Positions 24,687 to 33,566 of a stretch of DNA of 64,000 nt are shown one piece after another (within the stretch, counting starts at the first letter, position 1; every line of letters begins with the position of its first letter). Origin of the DNA: Butyricicoccus_B sp017886875 (lineage in GTDB: Bacteria > Bacillota > Clostridia > Oscillospirales > Butyricicoccaceae). The stretch spans positions 372,001 through 436,000 of the forward strand of contig OZ007036.1 of assembly GCA_963931655.1 (NCBI GenBank), read 5' to 3'. Position numbers and translations under genes: made by a program. The notes below the pieces were generated by a model, which worked only from the letters and a program-made list of their open reading frames with translations, was not told where the DNA came from and made no database searches.

Positions 24687-26549
24687 ATGGAAAGAAGATA
24701 TACCAGTGCTACTATCAAGCGTCTTTTAAATTACATTATAAGCCATGCTAAGATTGTATTTGTAGTTGCATGTATATGTATTTTAATTTCAACAGCAGCA
24801 AATGTAATTGGTTCTATGTTTATTCAGGTTTTAGTAGATGATTTTATTGAACCTTTACTGCTGGAAAAAAATCCTGTTTTCACAGAGCTTGCAAATATGC
24901 TTTTAATGTTAGCGGGTATTTATTTAATAGGTGTTATATGTACTCTGGCATATAACCGTCTGATGATTAAAGTTTCTCAAGGCTGTTTGAAAAACATTCG
25001 TGATGATATGTTTAATCATATGCAAGCACTGCCAATTAAATATTTTGATACTCATACACATGGCGATATTATGAGCCATTATACCAATGATACTGATACA
25101 CTTAGACAGTTTATTTCTCAGGCACTTCCACAGCTAATATCTTGTTCTGTAAGTGTAATTGCAACATTTATTGTTATGCTCAGATATAGTTTAATACTAT
25201 CTTTATTAGTTGCAGTAATGTCAGTTTTAGTCTTTGTAGTTACAAAATTCATAGGTGGAAATAGCACTAGATACTTTATTAGTCAACAGTTTGCATTAGC
25301 AGATATAAACGGATATATAGAAGAAATGATTGGCGGACAAAAAGTAGTAAAAGTGTTCTGTCATGAGGAAAAAGCAAAAGAAAATTTTGTAAAGAAAAAT
25401 GATGCATTATTTGGCGAGGCTAAACACGCAAACAAGTTTGCGAATATTTTAATGCCTGTTTTAGCTCAAATAGGCAATTTACAATATGTACTTGTTGCAA
25501 TGATTGGCGGATATTTAGCTATTTCTGGCAGTGAAAATATTACAACTGGTGTTGTAGTTGCATTTTTAACACTTTCAAAATCATTTTCAATGCCAATTCA
25601 GCAGATTTCTCAACAAGTTAGCATGGTTGCTATGGCACTTGCTGGTGCACAGCGTATTTTTAATCTTATTGATGAAGAAGTTGAAACAGATAACGGTTAT
25701 GTTACTCTTGTTGAAGTTAAAGAAGAAAATGGTCAAATTATCGAAACCAATGAACATACAAGAAACTATGCTTGGAAACACCCTCATGGTGATGGTACAT
25801 TAACCTATACAAAGCTACAGGGTGATGTTAGAATGTTTGATGTAGATTTCGGTTATGAAGAAAATAAGCTTGTATTAAAAAATGTTACCCTTTATGCTGA
25901 ACCAGGTCAAAAAGTTGCATTTGTTGGTGCAACTGGTGCAGGTAAAACCACAATTACCAATCTTATAAACCGTTTTTATGATATAGATGATGGTAAAATC
26001 CGTTATGATGGAATAAATATAAATAAAATTAAAAAAGCTGACCTTAGAAAATCACTTGGTATAGTGCTTCAAGATACATATTTATTTACAGGCACTGTTA
26101 TGGATAATATTAGATATGGTAGACTTGATGCAACAGATGAAGAATGTATTGCAGCAGCAAAACTTGCTAATGCTCATGGTTTTATAACACATCTGTCTGA
26201 TGGATATAATACTATGCTTACAGGTGCAGGTGCTGGACTTAGCCAAGGTCAAAGACAGCTTTTAGCTATTGCACGAGCTGCGGTTGCAAATCCTCCTGCT
26301 ATGATACTTGATGAAGCAACATCTTCAATCGATACAAGAACAGAAAAACTTGTACAAAATGGTATGGACTCACTTATGCATGGTCGTACAACATTTGTTA
26401 TCGCTCATAGACTTTCTACCATACAGAATTCCGATGTTATTATGGTGCTTGACCATGGTCAAATTATTGAACGTGGCGACCATGATAGCTTGATAGCTAA
26501 AAAAGGTACATATTATCAACTTTATACTGGAGCTTTTGAGCTTGAATAA
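24687..26549 (+). CDS. ABC exporter half-transporter, canonical-site subunit
   Basis: 620 residues. Six helices, then a nucleotide-binding domain with Walker A 'GATGAGKTT', signature variant 'LSQGQRQL' and Walker B 'MILDEATSSID' with the catalytic Glu. A 40-residue insertion between helix 6 and the nucleotide domain ('EVETDNGYVTLVEVKEENGQI') is typical of the larger subunit of heterodimeric exporters. It starts 4 bases after its partner's stop, behind AAAGGAGAGG. Confidence 0.93.
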   Translation: MERRYTSATIKRLLNYIISHAKIVFVVACICILISTAANVIGSMFIQVLVDDFIEPLLLEKNPVFTELANMLLMLAGIYLIGVICTLAYNRLMIKVSQGCLKNIRDDMFNHMQALPIKYFDTHTHGDIMSHYTNDTDTLRQFISQALPQLISCSVSVIATFIVMLRYSLILSLLVAVMSVLVFVVTKFIGGNSTRYFISQQFALADINGYIEEMIGGQKVVKVFCHEEKAKENFVKKNDALFGEAKHANKFANILMPVLAQIGNLQYVLVAMIGGYLAISGSENITTGVVVAFLTLSKSFSMPIQQISQQVSMVAMALAGAQRIFNLIDEEVETDNGYVTLVEVKEENGQIIETNEHTRNYAWKHPHGDGTLTYTKLQGDVRMFDVDFGYEENKLVLKNVTLYAEPGQKVAFVGATGAGKTTITNLINRFYDIDDGKIRYDGININKIKKADLRKSLGIVLQDTYLFTGTVMDNIRYGRLDATDEECIAAAKLANAHGFITHLSDGYNTMLTGAGAGLSQGQRQLLAIARAAVANPPAMILDEATSSIDTRTEKLVQNGMDSLMHGRTTFVIAHRLSTIQNSDVIMVLDHGQIIERGDHDSLIAKKGTYYQLYTGAFELE

Positions 26550-26556
26550 CTTTTTA

Positions 26557-26586
26557 AACACCTGTTTTTTAGCAGGTGTTTTATTT
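26557..26586 (+). terminator. terminator after ABC operon
   Basis: Stem AACACCTG / CAGGTGTT with an 8-base loop and a T-rich tail. Confidence 0.8.
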
Positions 26587-26597
26587 TGCTTTTCATA

Positions 26598-26642
26598 TTG
26601 ACTTTTTTCGATTTAAGATATATAATAACTTTACATCGAATA
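26598..26642 (+). promoter_or_regulatory. promoter of the arsenic operon with inverted TTCGAT/ATCGAA
   Basis: -35 TTGACT (26598-26603), 17-base spacer, -10 TATAAT (26621-26626). TTCGAT within the spacer and ATCGAA around 26635-26640 are inverted copies that bracket the -10, a plausible ArsR operator. Confidence 0.7.
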
Positions 26643-26665
26643 ATTTGAATTTGAGGTGATATTAT

Positions 26666-26953
26666 ATGTATGATTACTCAAAAGATGCAAAAGTATTTAA
26701 AGCCTTTTGTGATGTAAATAGATTGCAAATTTTAGAGCTTTTAAGAACAGGCGAAAAATGTGCTTGTGTAATTCTTGAAAATTTAAACATAAGTCAATCA
26801 ACGCTATCATATCATATGAAGATATTATGTGAATCAGGTATTGTTGTAGGTCGTAATGAGGGTAAATGGACACATTACTCAATAGATAGTAAAGGCTGCG
26901 AAAAAGCTAAAAACTTGTTAGATACACTTACAAAAATTAATATACAAAAATAA
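26666..26953 (+). CDS. arsR: ArsR family metalloregulator
   Basis: 95 residues. Winged helix 'VFKAFCDVNRLQILELLRTGEKCACVILENLNISQSTLSYHMKILCESGIVVGRNEGKWTHYSI'. The CACV cysteines lie in the helix that in ArsR proteins binds As(III) ('ELCVCdL'). GAGGTGATATTATATG gives the ribosome site. It is the first gene of an operon with a permease, thioredoxin and arsC, so it probably senses arsenite. Confidence 0.92.
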   Translation: MYDYSKDAKVFKAFCDVNRLQILELLRTGEKCACVILENLNISQSTLSYHMKILCESGIVVGRNEGKWTHYSIDSKGCEKAKNLLDTLTKINIQK

Positions 26954-27024
26954 AGACCATTTTAATAATGGTTTTTATTAAGAACTATATATCGAAAAAT
27001 TTAGAACTATTAAAGGAGAGCATA

Positions 27025-28032
27025 ATGGAAACTCTTAGCTCTATATGGTTTTTTATTCAAAATCAGGTTTTGTCAATGAAATGGCTAAATGAAATTATAG
27101 GTAAAGTTTTACAAGATATTGGTATATCAGGTATTTTACATGGTGCTTTGCAATTCTTTATTTATGATACAATTAAAATCTTTATTTTGCTTTCTATATT
27201 GATTTTCACCATTTCATATATACAAAGTTATTTTCCACCAGAAAGAACAAAAAGAATTTTAGGCGGGTTTAAAGGGATTTGGGCAAATATTGTTTCTGCA
27301 CTTCTTGGCACAGTAACACCTTTTTGTTCATGTTCATCAATTCCAATATTTATGGGCTTTACAAGTGCAGGTTTACCAATAGGTGTTACATTTTCTTTTT
27401 TAATTTCTTCGCCTATGGTTGATTTAGGTTCACTTGTTTTGCTTATGAGTATTTTTGGTGCAAAAGTTGCAGTTATATATGTTATTTTGGGTTTAGTTAT
27501 CGCAGTTATAGGCGGTACGCTTTTACAAAAACTAAAAATGGATAGATATGTTGAGGATTTTATTAAAAATGCACCTAATATTGAAATAAAATCTGAAACG
27601 CTTACCCGTAAAGATAGAGTTAAATATGCAAAAGAACAGCTAATTAATACTATTAAAAAAGTTGCACCATATATATTTATAGGTGTTGGAATAGGTGCAC
27701 TAATTCATAATGTTGTGCCACAAAGTTGGGTTGAAAGTATATTGGGTGATAATAATCCTTTTGCAGTTATTTTAGCCACTATTGTTGGTGTTCCAATGTA
27801 TGCAGATATTTTTGGTACAATTCCAGTTGCAGAAAGTCTTTTGTTTAAGGGTGCAGGTCTTGGAACAATTCTCTCATTTATGATGGCAGTTACAACTCTT
27901 AGCTTACCATCTATGATTATGCTAAAAAAAGCGGTTAAACCTAAACTTTTAGTTACATTTATAGCAATTTGTACAATAGGTATAATTATTGTAGGCTATT
28001 TCTTTAATGCTATACAATATTTTATAATATAA
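27025..28032 (+). CDS. ArsP/DUF318-type permease
   Basis: 335 residues with about eight to nine helices and the family signature 'TPFCSCSSIPIFMGFTSAGLPIGVTFSFLISSPMVDLGSL' (about residues 100-140). A second block reads 'VPMYADIFGTIPVAESLLFKGAGLGTILSFMMAVTTLSLPSMIML'. The family includes organoarsenical exporters (ArsP) and uncharacterised permeases. ATG 27025 is chosen because AAAGGAGAG lies 6 bases before it. Its place between arsR and arsC supports arsenic export. Confidence 0.87.
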   Translation: METLSSIWFFIQNQVLSMKWLNEIIGKVLQDIGISGILHGALQFFIYDTIKIFILLSILIFTISYIQSYFPPERTKRILGGFKGIWANIVSALLGTVTPFCSCSSIPIFMGFTSAGLPIGVTFSFLISSPMVDLGSLVLLMSIFGAKVAVIYVILGLVIAVIGGTLLQKLKMDRYVEDFIKNAPNIEIKSETLTRKDRVKYAKEQLINTIKKVAPYIFIGVGIGALIHNVVPQSWVESILGDNNPFAVILATIVGVPMYADIFGTIPVAESLLFKGAGLGTILSFMMAVTTLSLPSMIMLKKAVKPKLLVTFIAICTIGIIIVGYFFNAIQYFII

Positions 28033-28052
28033 TAAATTTTTAGGAGGAAAAT

Positions 28053-28403
28053 ATGGGTTTATTTGGTTTCGGTAAAAAGGATAAAAAGCCAACTTGTGCA
28101 TGTCAGTCAAACAATCAAACGGCTCAAGTTAAAGATATTGAAAATATTGCTAATTCCAATGCAGTTATAAAGGTTTTGGGTACTGGTTGTCAATCATGCC
28201 ATACTTTGCTTGAAAATACTAAAACAGCTGTAAATAATATGAATATTTCAGCTAAAGTTGAATATGTTCAGGATATGGCACAAATCGCAGGTTATGGCGT
28301 TATGAGTATGCCAGCACTTGTTATAAATGAAAAACCTGTTGTTGTGGGTAAAGTGTTAAAAGTATCAGAAGTTCAAGAAATATTAAAAAAAGCGGGTTTT
28401 TAA
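28053..28403 (+). CDS. thioredoxin-like small redox protein
   Basis: 116 residues. After a lysine/cysteine-rich N-terminus (KKDKKPTCACQ), residues 40-115 form a thioredoxin-fold domain of the 'redox-active disulfide protein 2' type: 'IKVLGTGCQSCHTLLENTKTAVNNM' (CxxC) and 'GVMSMPALVINEKPVVVGKVL'. It lies between the permease and arsC, so it may recycle ArsC or the permease cysteines. Confidence 0.87.
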   Translation: MGLFGFGKKDKKPTCACQSNNQTAQVKDIENIANSNAVIKVLGTGCQSCHTLLENTKTAVNNMNISAKVEYVQDMAQIAGYGVMSMPALVINEKPVVVGKVLKVSEVQEILKKAGF

Positions 28404-28416
28404 GGAGTAAATAAAA

Positions 28417-28836
28417 ATGATTGAAAAGATAAAGTGTGAAGATAAGCCAAAGGTTGCTTTTATTTGTGTGCATAATTCATGTAGAAGTCAAATGGCAGAG
28501 GCTCTTGGTAAAAAATTTGCAAGTGATGTTTTTGAAAGCTATTCAGCAGGTACAGAGTTAAAAAGCCATATAAATCCAGATGCAGTTCGCATGATTAAAA
28601 AAACATATGGCATTGATATGGAAAAAACACAGTTTAATAAATTGATTTCTGATATTCCTAAGCCAGATGTTGTAATTTTTATGGGTTGTAATGTTTCTTG
28701 TCCAAATCTCACAGCTCAGTATATGGAAAACTGGGGACTTGATGACCCAACAGGCGAAAGTGATGAAGTATTTGCTGAAACTATAAAAAATATAGAAGAA
28801 AATATTATAGCTCTCAAGGAAAAACTTAAAAAGTAA
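28417..28836 (+). CDS. arsC: arsenate reductase, low-molecular-weight phosphatase type
   Basis: 139 residues. The P-loop 'FICVHNSCRSQMAEAL' (CX5R, about residues 16-23) is the active site, and 'PDVVIFMGCNVSCPN' holds the second and third redox cysteines of thioredoxin-coupled ArsC. It reduces arsenate to arsenite for export. Last gene of the operon, followed by a strong hairpin. Confidence 0.93.
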   Translation: MIEKIKCEDKPKVAFICVHNSCRSQMAEALGKKFASDVFESYSAGTELKSHINPDAVRMIKKTYGIDMEKTQFNKLISDIPKPDVVIFMGCNVSCPNLTAQYMENWGLDDPTGESDEVFAETIKNIEENIIALKEKLKK

Positions 28837-28844
28837 AAATAAAG

Positions 28845-28886
28845 AGGATTGAACACAGCATTAAAAACTGTATTCAATCCTTTTAT
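28845..28886. terminator. terminator of the ars operon
   Basis: A 14-bp stem AGGATTGAACACAG / CTGTATTCAATCCT (one mismatch) with a 9-base loop, then TTTATTTTAT. The convergent gene at 28888 ends next to it. Confidence 0.8.
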
Positions 28887-28887
28887 T

Positions 28888-29319
28888 TTATATGCTATAT
28901 TTTACTTTAATATCTTGGGGTAAATAAGGATAAAAATTAAGATGTGCATACTCTATTGCATTAAGCCCCCACATATTTTCCGTTGCAAGAAAATATTCGT
29001 AATAGTCAGTATCATAATGAATATGTAAAGTAAATTCTTTAATTAGCTTTAAACCTAATATTGTTTCAGTAGAGAAATGTCCATTATTTAAAGTGCAATC
29101 ATATTCCGCATCTAAAATTAAATAAGCAAGTTCTGGGGAAGGTGACCGCATAAATATTTCCATAGCAGTATCCAAAAATGTTTTATAAGGCTCATCTAAA
29201 GTGTTTTTTAGTGGCAAATTTAGAACTCCATTTTGCTCTAATTCAATTATTGTTTTCATAAAGTAACAAATAATAGTATCCAGATTTTCACTATCATAAC
29301 CAATGCTACGAACACCCAT
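28888..29319 (-). CDS. hypothetical protein
   Basis: 143 residues, soluble and largely helical, no signal peptide. Notable segments are 'SPSPELAYLILDAEYDCTLNNGHFSTETILGLKLIKEF' and an aromatic-rich end (YDTDYYEYFLATENMWGLNAIEYAHLNFYPY). Not recognised. GGAGG lies before ATG 29319, and the gene appears monocistronic. Confidence 0.65.
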   Translation of the reverse strand: MGVRSIGYDSENLDTIICYFMKTIIELEQNGVLNLPLKNTLDEPYKTFLDTAMEIFMRSPSPELAYLILDAEYDCTLNNGHFSTETILGLKLIKEFTLHIHYDTDYYEYFLATENMWGLNAIEYAHLNFYPYLPQDIKVKYSI

Positions 29320-29410
29320 AATTTTAAACCTCCAAAATTTAAAATAAATTTCAATCTGATTTTATTATAATTATTATAATAAAATCAATCAATAGAATTA
29401 TATATTATTT

Positions 29411-29533
29411 AGGTCGTATCTGAAAAATTGATGTTAACTGTTATTTTAACAAAATGGTAATAACAGCGATATAAATAAAAGATAAAAAGGACACAGCAAG
29501 TTTATCGTATCTGGTAGCAATACAACGAAATTG
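29411..29533 (-). pseudogene. IS5-family transposase C-terminal remnant
   Basis: On the minus strand 29533-29441 reads QFRCIATRYDKLAVSF... LSFIYIAVITILLK and a stop. This matches the end of IS5-type transposases (R.IATRYDKLA..FLA.I.LA...IWL). The bases at 29411-29432 (AGGTCGTATCTGAAAAATTG) probably are the element's terminal repeat. The rest of the IS is missing; the fragment ends exactly where similarity to the conjugative element's right end begins (29531). Confidence 0.75.
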
Positions 29534-29623
29534 TTTTAATTAACAATGCGACTACTTTTACATGAGGTGTTTAATAAGCCGTAAAATTGATAAATTATCT
29601 TAATCCTTTATTATAAAGGGGCA

Positions 29624-29857
29624 TTGTATGACGATGTTGTGACAAAGAGATATGCACATATTTTAGATGAAGATAGACGTGCTCTTGCTAACGAGATGGA
29701 AGAAAAATTTTATAATGCCGTTCCGACAAAGCAAGCTCAAATTGATAGAGATAATAAATCTAATATAGATGCAGATGAAATTGCTGCCATGATTGCAAGC
29801 AATCCTGAACTGCCAACAAAAATCCTTCAATCTATCCAGAGTGCTAATAAAAGCTAA
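29624..29857 (+). pseudogene. integrase C-terminal remnant of an older element
   Basis: From 29639 on the sequence is nearly identical to the last 220 bases of the integrase at 61068-62460 (VTKRYAHILDEDRRALANEM..., including the catalytic Tyr). The 100 bases before 29637 match the region just upstream of xis (60721-60817). The two are joined directly, so about 1.4 kb holding xis and most of int has been deleted. The short open frame has an ATG but no ribosome site and is not a gene. Confidence 0.85.
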
Positions 29858-30111
29858 AAATATTAGCTATATAAAAATAGGTAAAATCATTTTATTAGCA
29901 AATAATCAAATAACGATATAAAACCTTATGTTTGTTATAAACTTTATTAGCAAATATTCTTGTAAAATGATGTTGATAGAGTCTTTAGAATACAACAATT
30001 AAACATAGTTTAAATGAAACTTTAATGAGTTTTATAAAAACAAATTCACATCAAAAAAAGTTATAAAAATAGCTGAAAATCCTCGAAATAGAGGGTTTTC
30101 AGCTACAAAAA
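29858..30111 (+). other. non-coding end of the older element, duplicate of 62461-62714
   Basis: It matches 62461-62714 base for base with few changes, including the hairpin at 30071-30104 (AGCTGAAAATCCTC / GAGGGTTTTCAGCT). No coding sequence seen. Confidence 0.8.
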
Positions 30112-30156
30112 TGGTGCGCCAGAAGGGAATCGAACCCCCAGCCTCACCCTTAGGAG
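30112..30156 (-). other. distal att site: 3' part of tRNA-Arg
   Basis: 45 bases identical to 62715-62759, the 3' portion of tRNA-Arg(CCT) from CCA to the anticodon loop. Identity stops inside the anticodon arm. It marks the distal border of the 32.6-kb element and, at the same time, the border of the older element remnant to its left. Confidence 0.85.
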
Positions 30157-30364
30157 TTTAATGAGGTTTGTGAATTTTACCACATCAATAAGTCATACAA
30201 TGCAAAAAGTGCCATAAAATTATAAATTTGATTACAATTCATGACCTTTATAAAATTTACTAATTATGCTGATTTTGCATATATCTTAGCATATAAATTA
30301 GCATTTTTAAATAGTAAATATTTTACGTTCACTTTTTATAATTGATCAAACTATTGTTTTGAGC

Positions 30365-30397
30365 TGCCTGCAATTATTTGCAGGCGGCTTTTTCTAT
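30365..30397 (+). terminator. hairpin with T tract just before parA
   Basis: Stem GCCTGCAA / TTGCAGGC (30366-30386) followed by GGCTTTTTCTATTTT, 15 bases before the parA ribosome site. It insulates or attenuates transcription into the element. Confidence 0.65.
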
Positions 30398-31070
30398 TTT
30401 AGGAGGAAAAATCATTGGAAACACAAATTATAGCAATAGCTAATCAAAAAGGTGGAGTAGGAAAAACAACAACCTGTGCCAATCTTGGAATAGGACTAGC
30501 ACAGGCTGGTAAAAAGGTGTTATTGATTGATGCAGACCCACAAGGCAGTCTAAGTATAAGTTTAGGCTACCCTCAACCGGACAGGCTGCCAATAACACTT
30601 TCAGATGTGATGGGCAAAATTTTAACAGACGAACCCATCAATATCAGCGAAGGCATTTTGCACCATGCAGAAGGTGTAGATATAATGCCTGCCGATATAC
30701 AATTATCAGGCATGGAAGTATCATTAGTCAATGCTATGAGCAGAGAAACTATTTTAAGGCAATACATAAATGCTGTTAAAGATAAATATTCGCATATACT
30801 TATTGATTGTCAGCCATCACTTGGAATGTTAACTGTAAATGCACTTGCTGCTGCAAATAGAATTATTATTCCTGTACAAGCAGAATATCTGCCAGTCAAA
30901 GGTTTAGAACAGCTCTTACAAACAATAAATAAAGTTAGAAGGCAATTAAATCCTAAATTAAAAATTGACGGTATTTTGCTTACAATGGTGGATAACAGAA
31001 CCAATTTTGCAAGAGAAATAGCTATTTTACTTCGTCAAACTTATGGAAATACAATAAAAGTTTTTAATAC

Positions 31071-32122
31071 GATGGATTGTAAAATTAAGTGCGACAAAAA
31101 AGCCCACAAGTAAACTTTATAGTGTAAAATGAAGTTACCACACAACATAACACAAAAGGAGTTTACTTATGAGCTATAAACATCTTACCACATTTGAAAG
31201 AAGCCGTATAGAGGTATTAAAAAAATTGGGATATTCAGCGCGTAAAATAGGAAAAGAAATAGGTAGACATCATAGTACAGTTGCAAGAGAACTAAAACGC
31301 AATAATGAGCAAATGTATAATGCAGAAACTGCCCATAAAAAATACTGTATTCGAAGAAAGAACTCAAAACCAAAAGGAAAATATTCAAAAGCTTTGGTTA
31401 AGCAGATAGAAAGAGGTTTAAACAGCACATATTCTCCAGAACAGATTGCAAATACACTGACCAAAGGAGTAGTTAGTTTCAAAACGATATACCGTTGGAT
31501 TTATAAAGGTATAATCTCAACAAATGGTTTAAAATTACTTAGACATAAGGGAAAGAGACATAAACCAAAAGAAACAAGAGGACGTTTCAATATTGGCAAA
31601 TCAATATCTAAAAGACCAAAAGAAATTAAGAAAAGAACAACATTTGGTCATTGGGAATTAGATACAATTGTTTCTAGTCGTGGTGAGAGTAAAGGCTGTT
31701 TTGCTACATTTGCAGAACGAAAAACACGAATGTATATTGCTATAAAAATTCCAGATAGAACTGCATCTTCAATGGAAAATGCAGTAAGATTTGTTGCTAA
31801 TATTCTGCCTAAAAAAGCTTTTAAAACTGCAACTGTAGATAGAGGTAAAGAGTTTGCATGTTATTTAAATATTGAACGTGATTTGAATATTCCATTTTAT
31901 TTTGCTGACCCTTATTCATCTTGGCAAAGGGGCAAAAATGAAAATTCAAATGGTTTATTACGAGAATTCTTTCCTAAAAAAACTGATTTAGCTAAAGTTT
32001 CCTATAATGATTTACAAAAAGCTTTATTTCTTATAAATTCTAGACCTCGCAAATGTCTCAAGTGGAAATCCGCCTATGAAGTTTTCTTTCATCAACTGTC
32101 GCTTTTGACTTGACAATTCATC
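31071..32122 (+). mobile_element. IS30-family insertion sequence, copy B
   Basis: 1052 bp, flanked by the 4-bp duplication ATAC (31067-31070 and 32123-32126). Same ends as copy A. Inserted in parA. Confidence 0.93.
31169..32113 (+). CDS. IS30-family transposase (copy B)
   Basis: 314 residues, nearly identical to copy A. One visible change is RGKNENSNG for RGTNENSNG beside the catalytic Glu. Intact reading frame. Confidence 0.95.
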   Translation: MSYKHLTTFERSRIEVLKKLGYSARKIGKEIGRHHSTVARELKRNNEQMYNAETAHKKYCIRRKNSKPKGKYSKALVKQIERGLNSTYSPEQIANTLTKGVVSFKTIYRWIYKGIISTNGLKLLRHKGKRHKPKETRGRFNIGKSISKRPKEIKKRTTFGHWELDTIVSSRGESKGCFATFAERKTRMYIAIKIPDRTASSMENAVRFVANILPKKAFKTATVDRGKEFACYLNIERDLNIPFYFADPYSSWQRGKNENSNGLLREFFPKKTDLAKVSYNDLQKALFLINSRPRKCLKWKSAYEVFFHQLSLLT

Positions 32123-32248
32123 ATACTGAAATCCCACATTCGGTTAGAGCTAAAGAAATAAGTGCTGAGGGCAAAAGTATTTTCTCACATGACCCAAGTG
32201 GTAAAGTAGCAAATAGCTATTTAAATATGACAAAGGAGGTGCTGAAAA

Positions 32249-33184
32249 TTGAAAAGCAGTGCGAAAAACATAAAACTAGCATCAGTAGATGATTTATTTT
32301 CTACTGAAGAAAGTCGTATAGATGAAAAACGAGAAAAAATCATAGATATTCCATTATCAGAACTTCATTCTTTTAAAAATCACCCCTTTAAAGTAAAAGA
32401 TGATGATTCTATGATGGAAACAGCACAAAGCATTAAGGAATATGGTGTGCTAGTACCAGCTATTGCAAGACCTGACCCAAACGGTGGGTATGAGCTTGTA
32501 GCTGGACATAGACGTCATAGAGCAAGCGAGCTTGCAGGCAAAGAAACAATGCCCGTTATTATCAGGGATTTAGACGATGATGCTGCAACTATAATTATGG
32601 TTGATAGTAATTTACAGCGTGAAGAACTACTTCCAAGTGAACGAGCCTTTGCCTATAAAATGAAACTTGATGCTATGAAACATCAAGGCGAACGCATGGA
32701 TTTAACTTGTGGTCAAGTTGACCACAAGTCATCAAAAATAAAAAGTAGAGATTTATTAGCAATTCAAACTGGAGATAGTGCAAAAAATATTCAACGTTAC
32801 ATACGTTTAACTCATTTAATTCCAGAACTTTTAGATATGGTAGATAATAAGAAAATTGCATTAAATCCAGCTTATGAGCTATCTTTTCTTAAAAAAGAGG
32901 AACAAATAGACCTACTAGATGCAATAGATAGCGAACAATCTACACCTTCATTATCTCAAGCTCAAAGGTTTAAAAAGCTAAGTCAGGAAGGTAAACTCAC
33001 CGTAGATATAATGCGAGTTGTTCTATCCGAAGAAAAGAAAAGTCAAGAAGGTAAACTTGTATTTGAGGTAAAAAGCGTTGAAAAATATTTTCCTAGCAGC
33101 TACACTACAAAAAATATGCAAGAAAAAATCATTCAGCTTTTAGAGCAATGGCAGCGTAGCCGTCAAAGACAACATGAACGATAA
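32249..33184 (+). CDS. parB: ParB/Spo0J-like partition protein
   Basis: 311 residues, TTG start after AAAGGAGGT. ParB N-terminal nuclease-like/CTPase domain: 'IPLSELHSFKNHPFKVKDDDSMMETAQSIKEYGVLVPAIARP', 'YELVAGHRRHRASELAGKETMPVIIRDLDDDAATIIMVDSNLQREELLPSERAFAYKMKLDAM'. The GHRRHRA box is intact, and the helix-turn-helix region is around 160-215. It overlaps the true end of parA by 44 bases, so the two were one operon before the IS insertion. Confidence 0.92.
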   Translation: MKSSAKNIKLASVDDLFSTEESRIDEKREKIIDIPLSELHSFKNHPFKVKDDDSMMETAQSIKEYGVLVPAIARPDPNGGYELVAGHRRHRASELAGKETMPVIIRDLDDDAATIIMVDSNLQREELLPSERAFAYKMKLDAMKHQGERMDLTCGQVDHKSSKIKSRDLLAIQTGDSAKNIQRYIRLTHLIPELLDMVDNKKIALNPAYELSFLKKEEQIDLLDAIDSEQSTPSLSQAQRFKKLSQEGKLTVDIMRVVLSEEKKSQEGKLVFEVKSVEKYFPSSYTTKNMQEKIIQLLEQWQRSRQRQHER

Positions 33185-33197
33185 AAAGGAGTAGCCT

Positions 33198-33503
33198 ATG
33201 AGAGATATTTCAGCTAGAGAGCTGAAAGGACATAATATACTCGCTATCGAGCGATTTCAAAACAATACAAAATGGATGATTGAATTTGTCGTTACAAAAG
33301 ACAATGTTTGTTATGGTAAATTTGGTGACGAAATTCGTTTATTTCTTGATGATGGCAGCTATAAGGCTGCCATCTGTCGTAAAAAACGAAAAGAGATTAA
33401 AATAAGAAAATATGCCCATGTAATTGAAGGTCACATTATAGAATTTAAGCCAAACAAACGTAAAAAAGCTAAGAAGAAGTCTAATAGAAAATCAAGTATA
33501 TAA
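33198..33503 (+). CDS. hypothetical ICE protein
   Basis: 101 residues, soluble, with a lysine/arginine-rich C-terminal tail (KPNKRKKAKKKSNRKS) that suggests nucleic-acid contact. 'MRDISARELKGHNILAIERFQNN' at the start. Fifteen bases after parB with AAAAGGAG, so probably in the same operon. Not recognised as a named family. Confidence 0.65.
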   Translation: MRDISARELKGHNILAIERFQNNTKWMIEFVVTKDNVCYGKFGDEIRLFLDDGSYKAAICRKKRKEIKIRKYAHVIEGHIIEFKPNKRKKAKKKSNRKSSI

Positions 33504-33566
33504 AAGCTGTAATTTATACACTTGACAAAGAATTTTATAATATTATGAATTTTAAGGGGTGGCGAA

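Larger units (their letters stand above)
30415..32292 (+). pseudogene. parA: ParA/Soj-like ATPase, split by IS30 copy B
   Basis: TTG start after AGGAGG. 'IIAIANQKGGVGKTTTCANLGIGLAQAGKKVLLIDADPQGSLS' is the deviant Walker A, and 'HILIDCQPSLGMLTVNALAAA' the Walker B. The frame is interrupted at 31070 after VFNT. Deleting 31071-32122 plus one ATAC continues TEIPHSVRAKEISAEGKSIF... to the stop at 32292, restoring a full protein of about 274 residues. ParA with ParB segregates or maintains the excised element. As it stands the product lacks about 55 C-terminal residues. Confidence 0.9.

Noticed and set aside
29624..29857. Possible small independent protein beginning MYDDVVTKRY
   Set aside because: Created by a deletion join. 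It is the integrase tail, and nothing supports its own translation.
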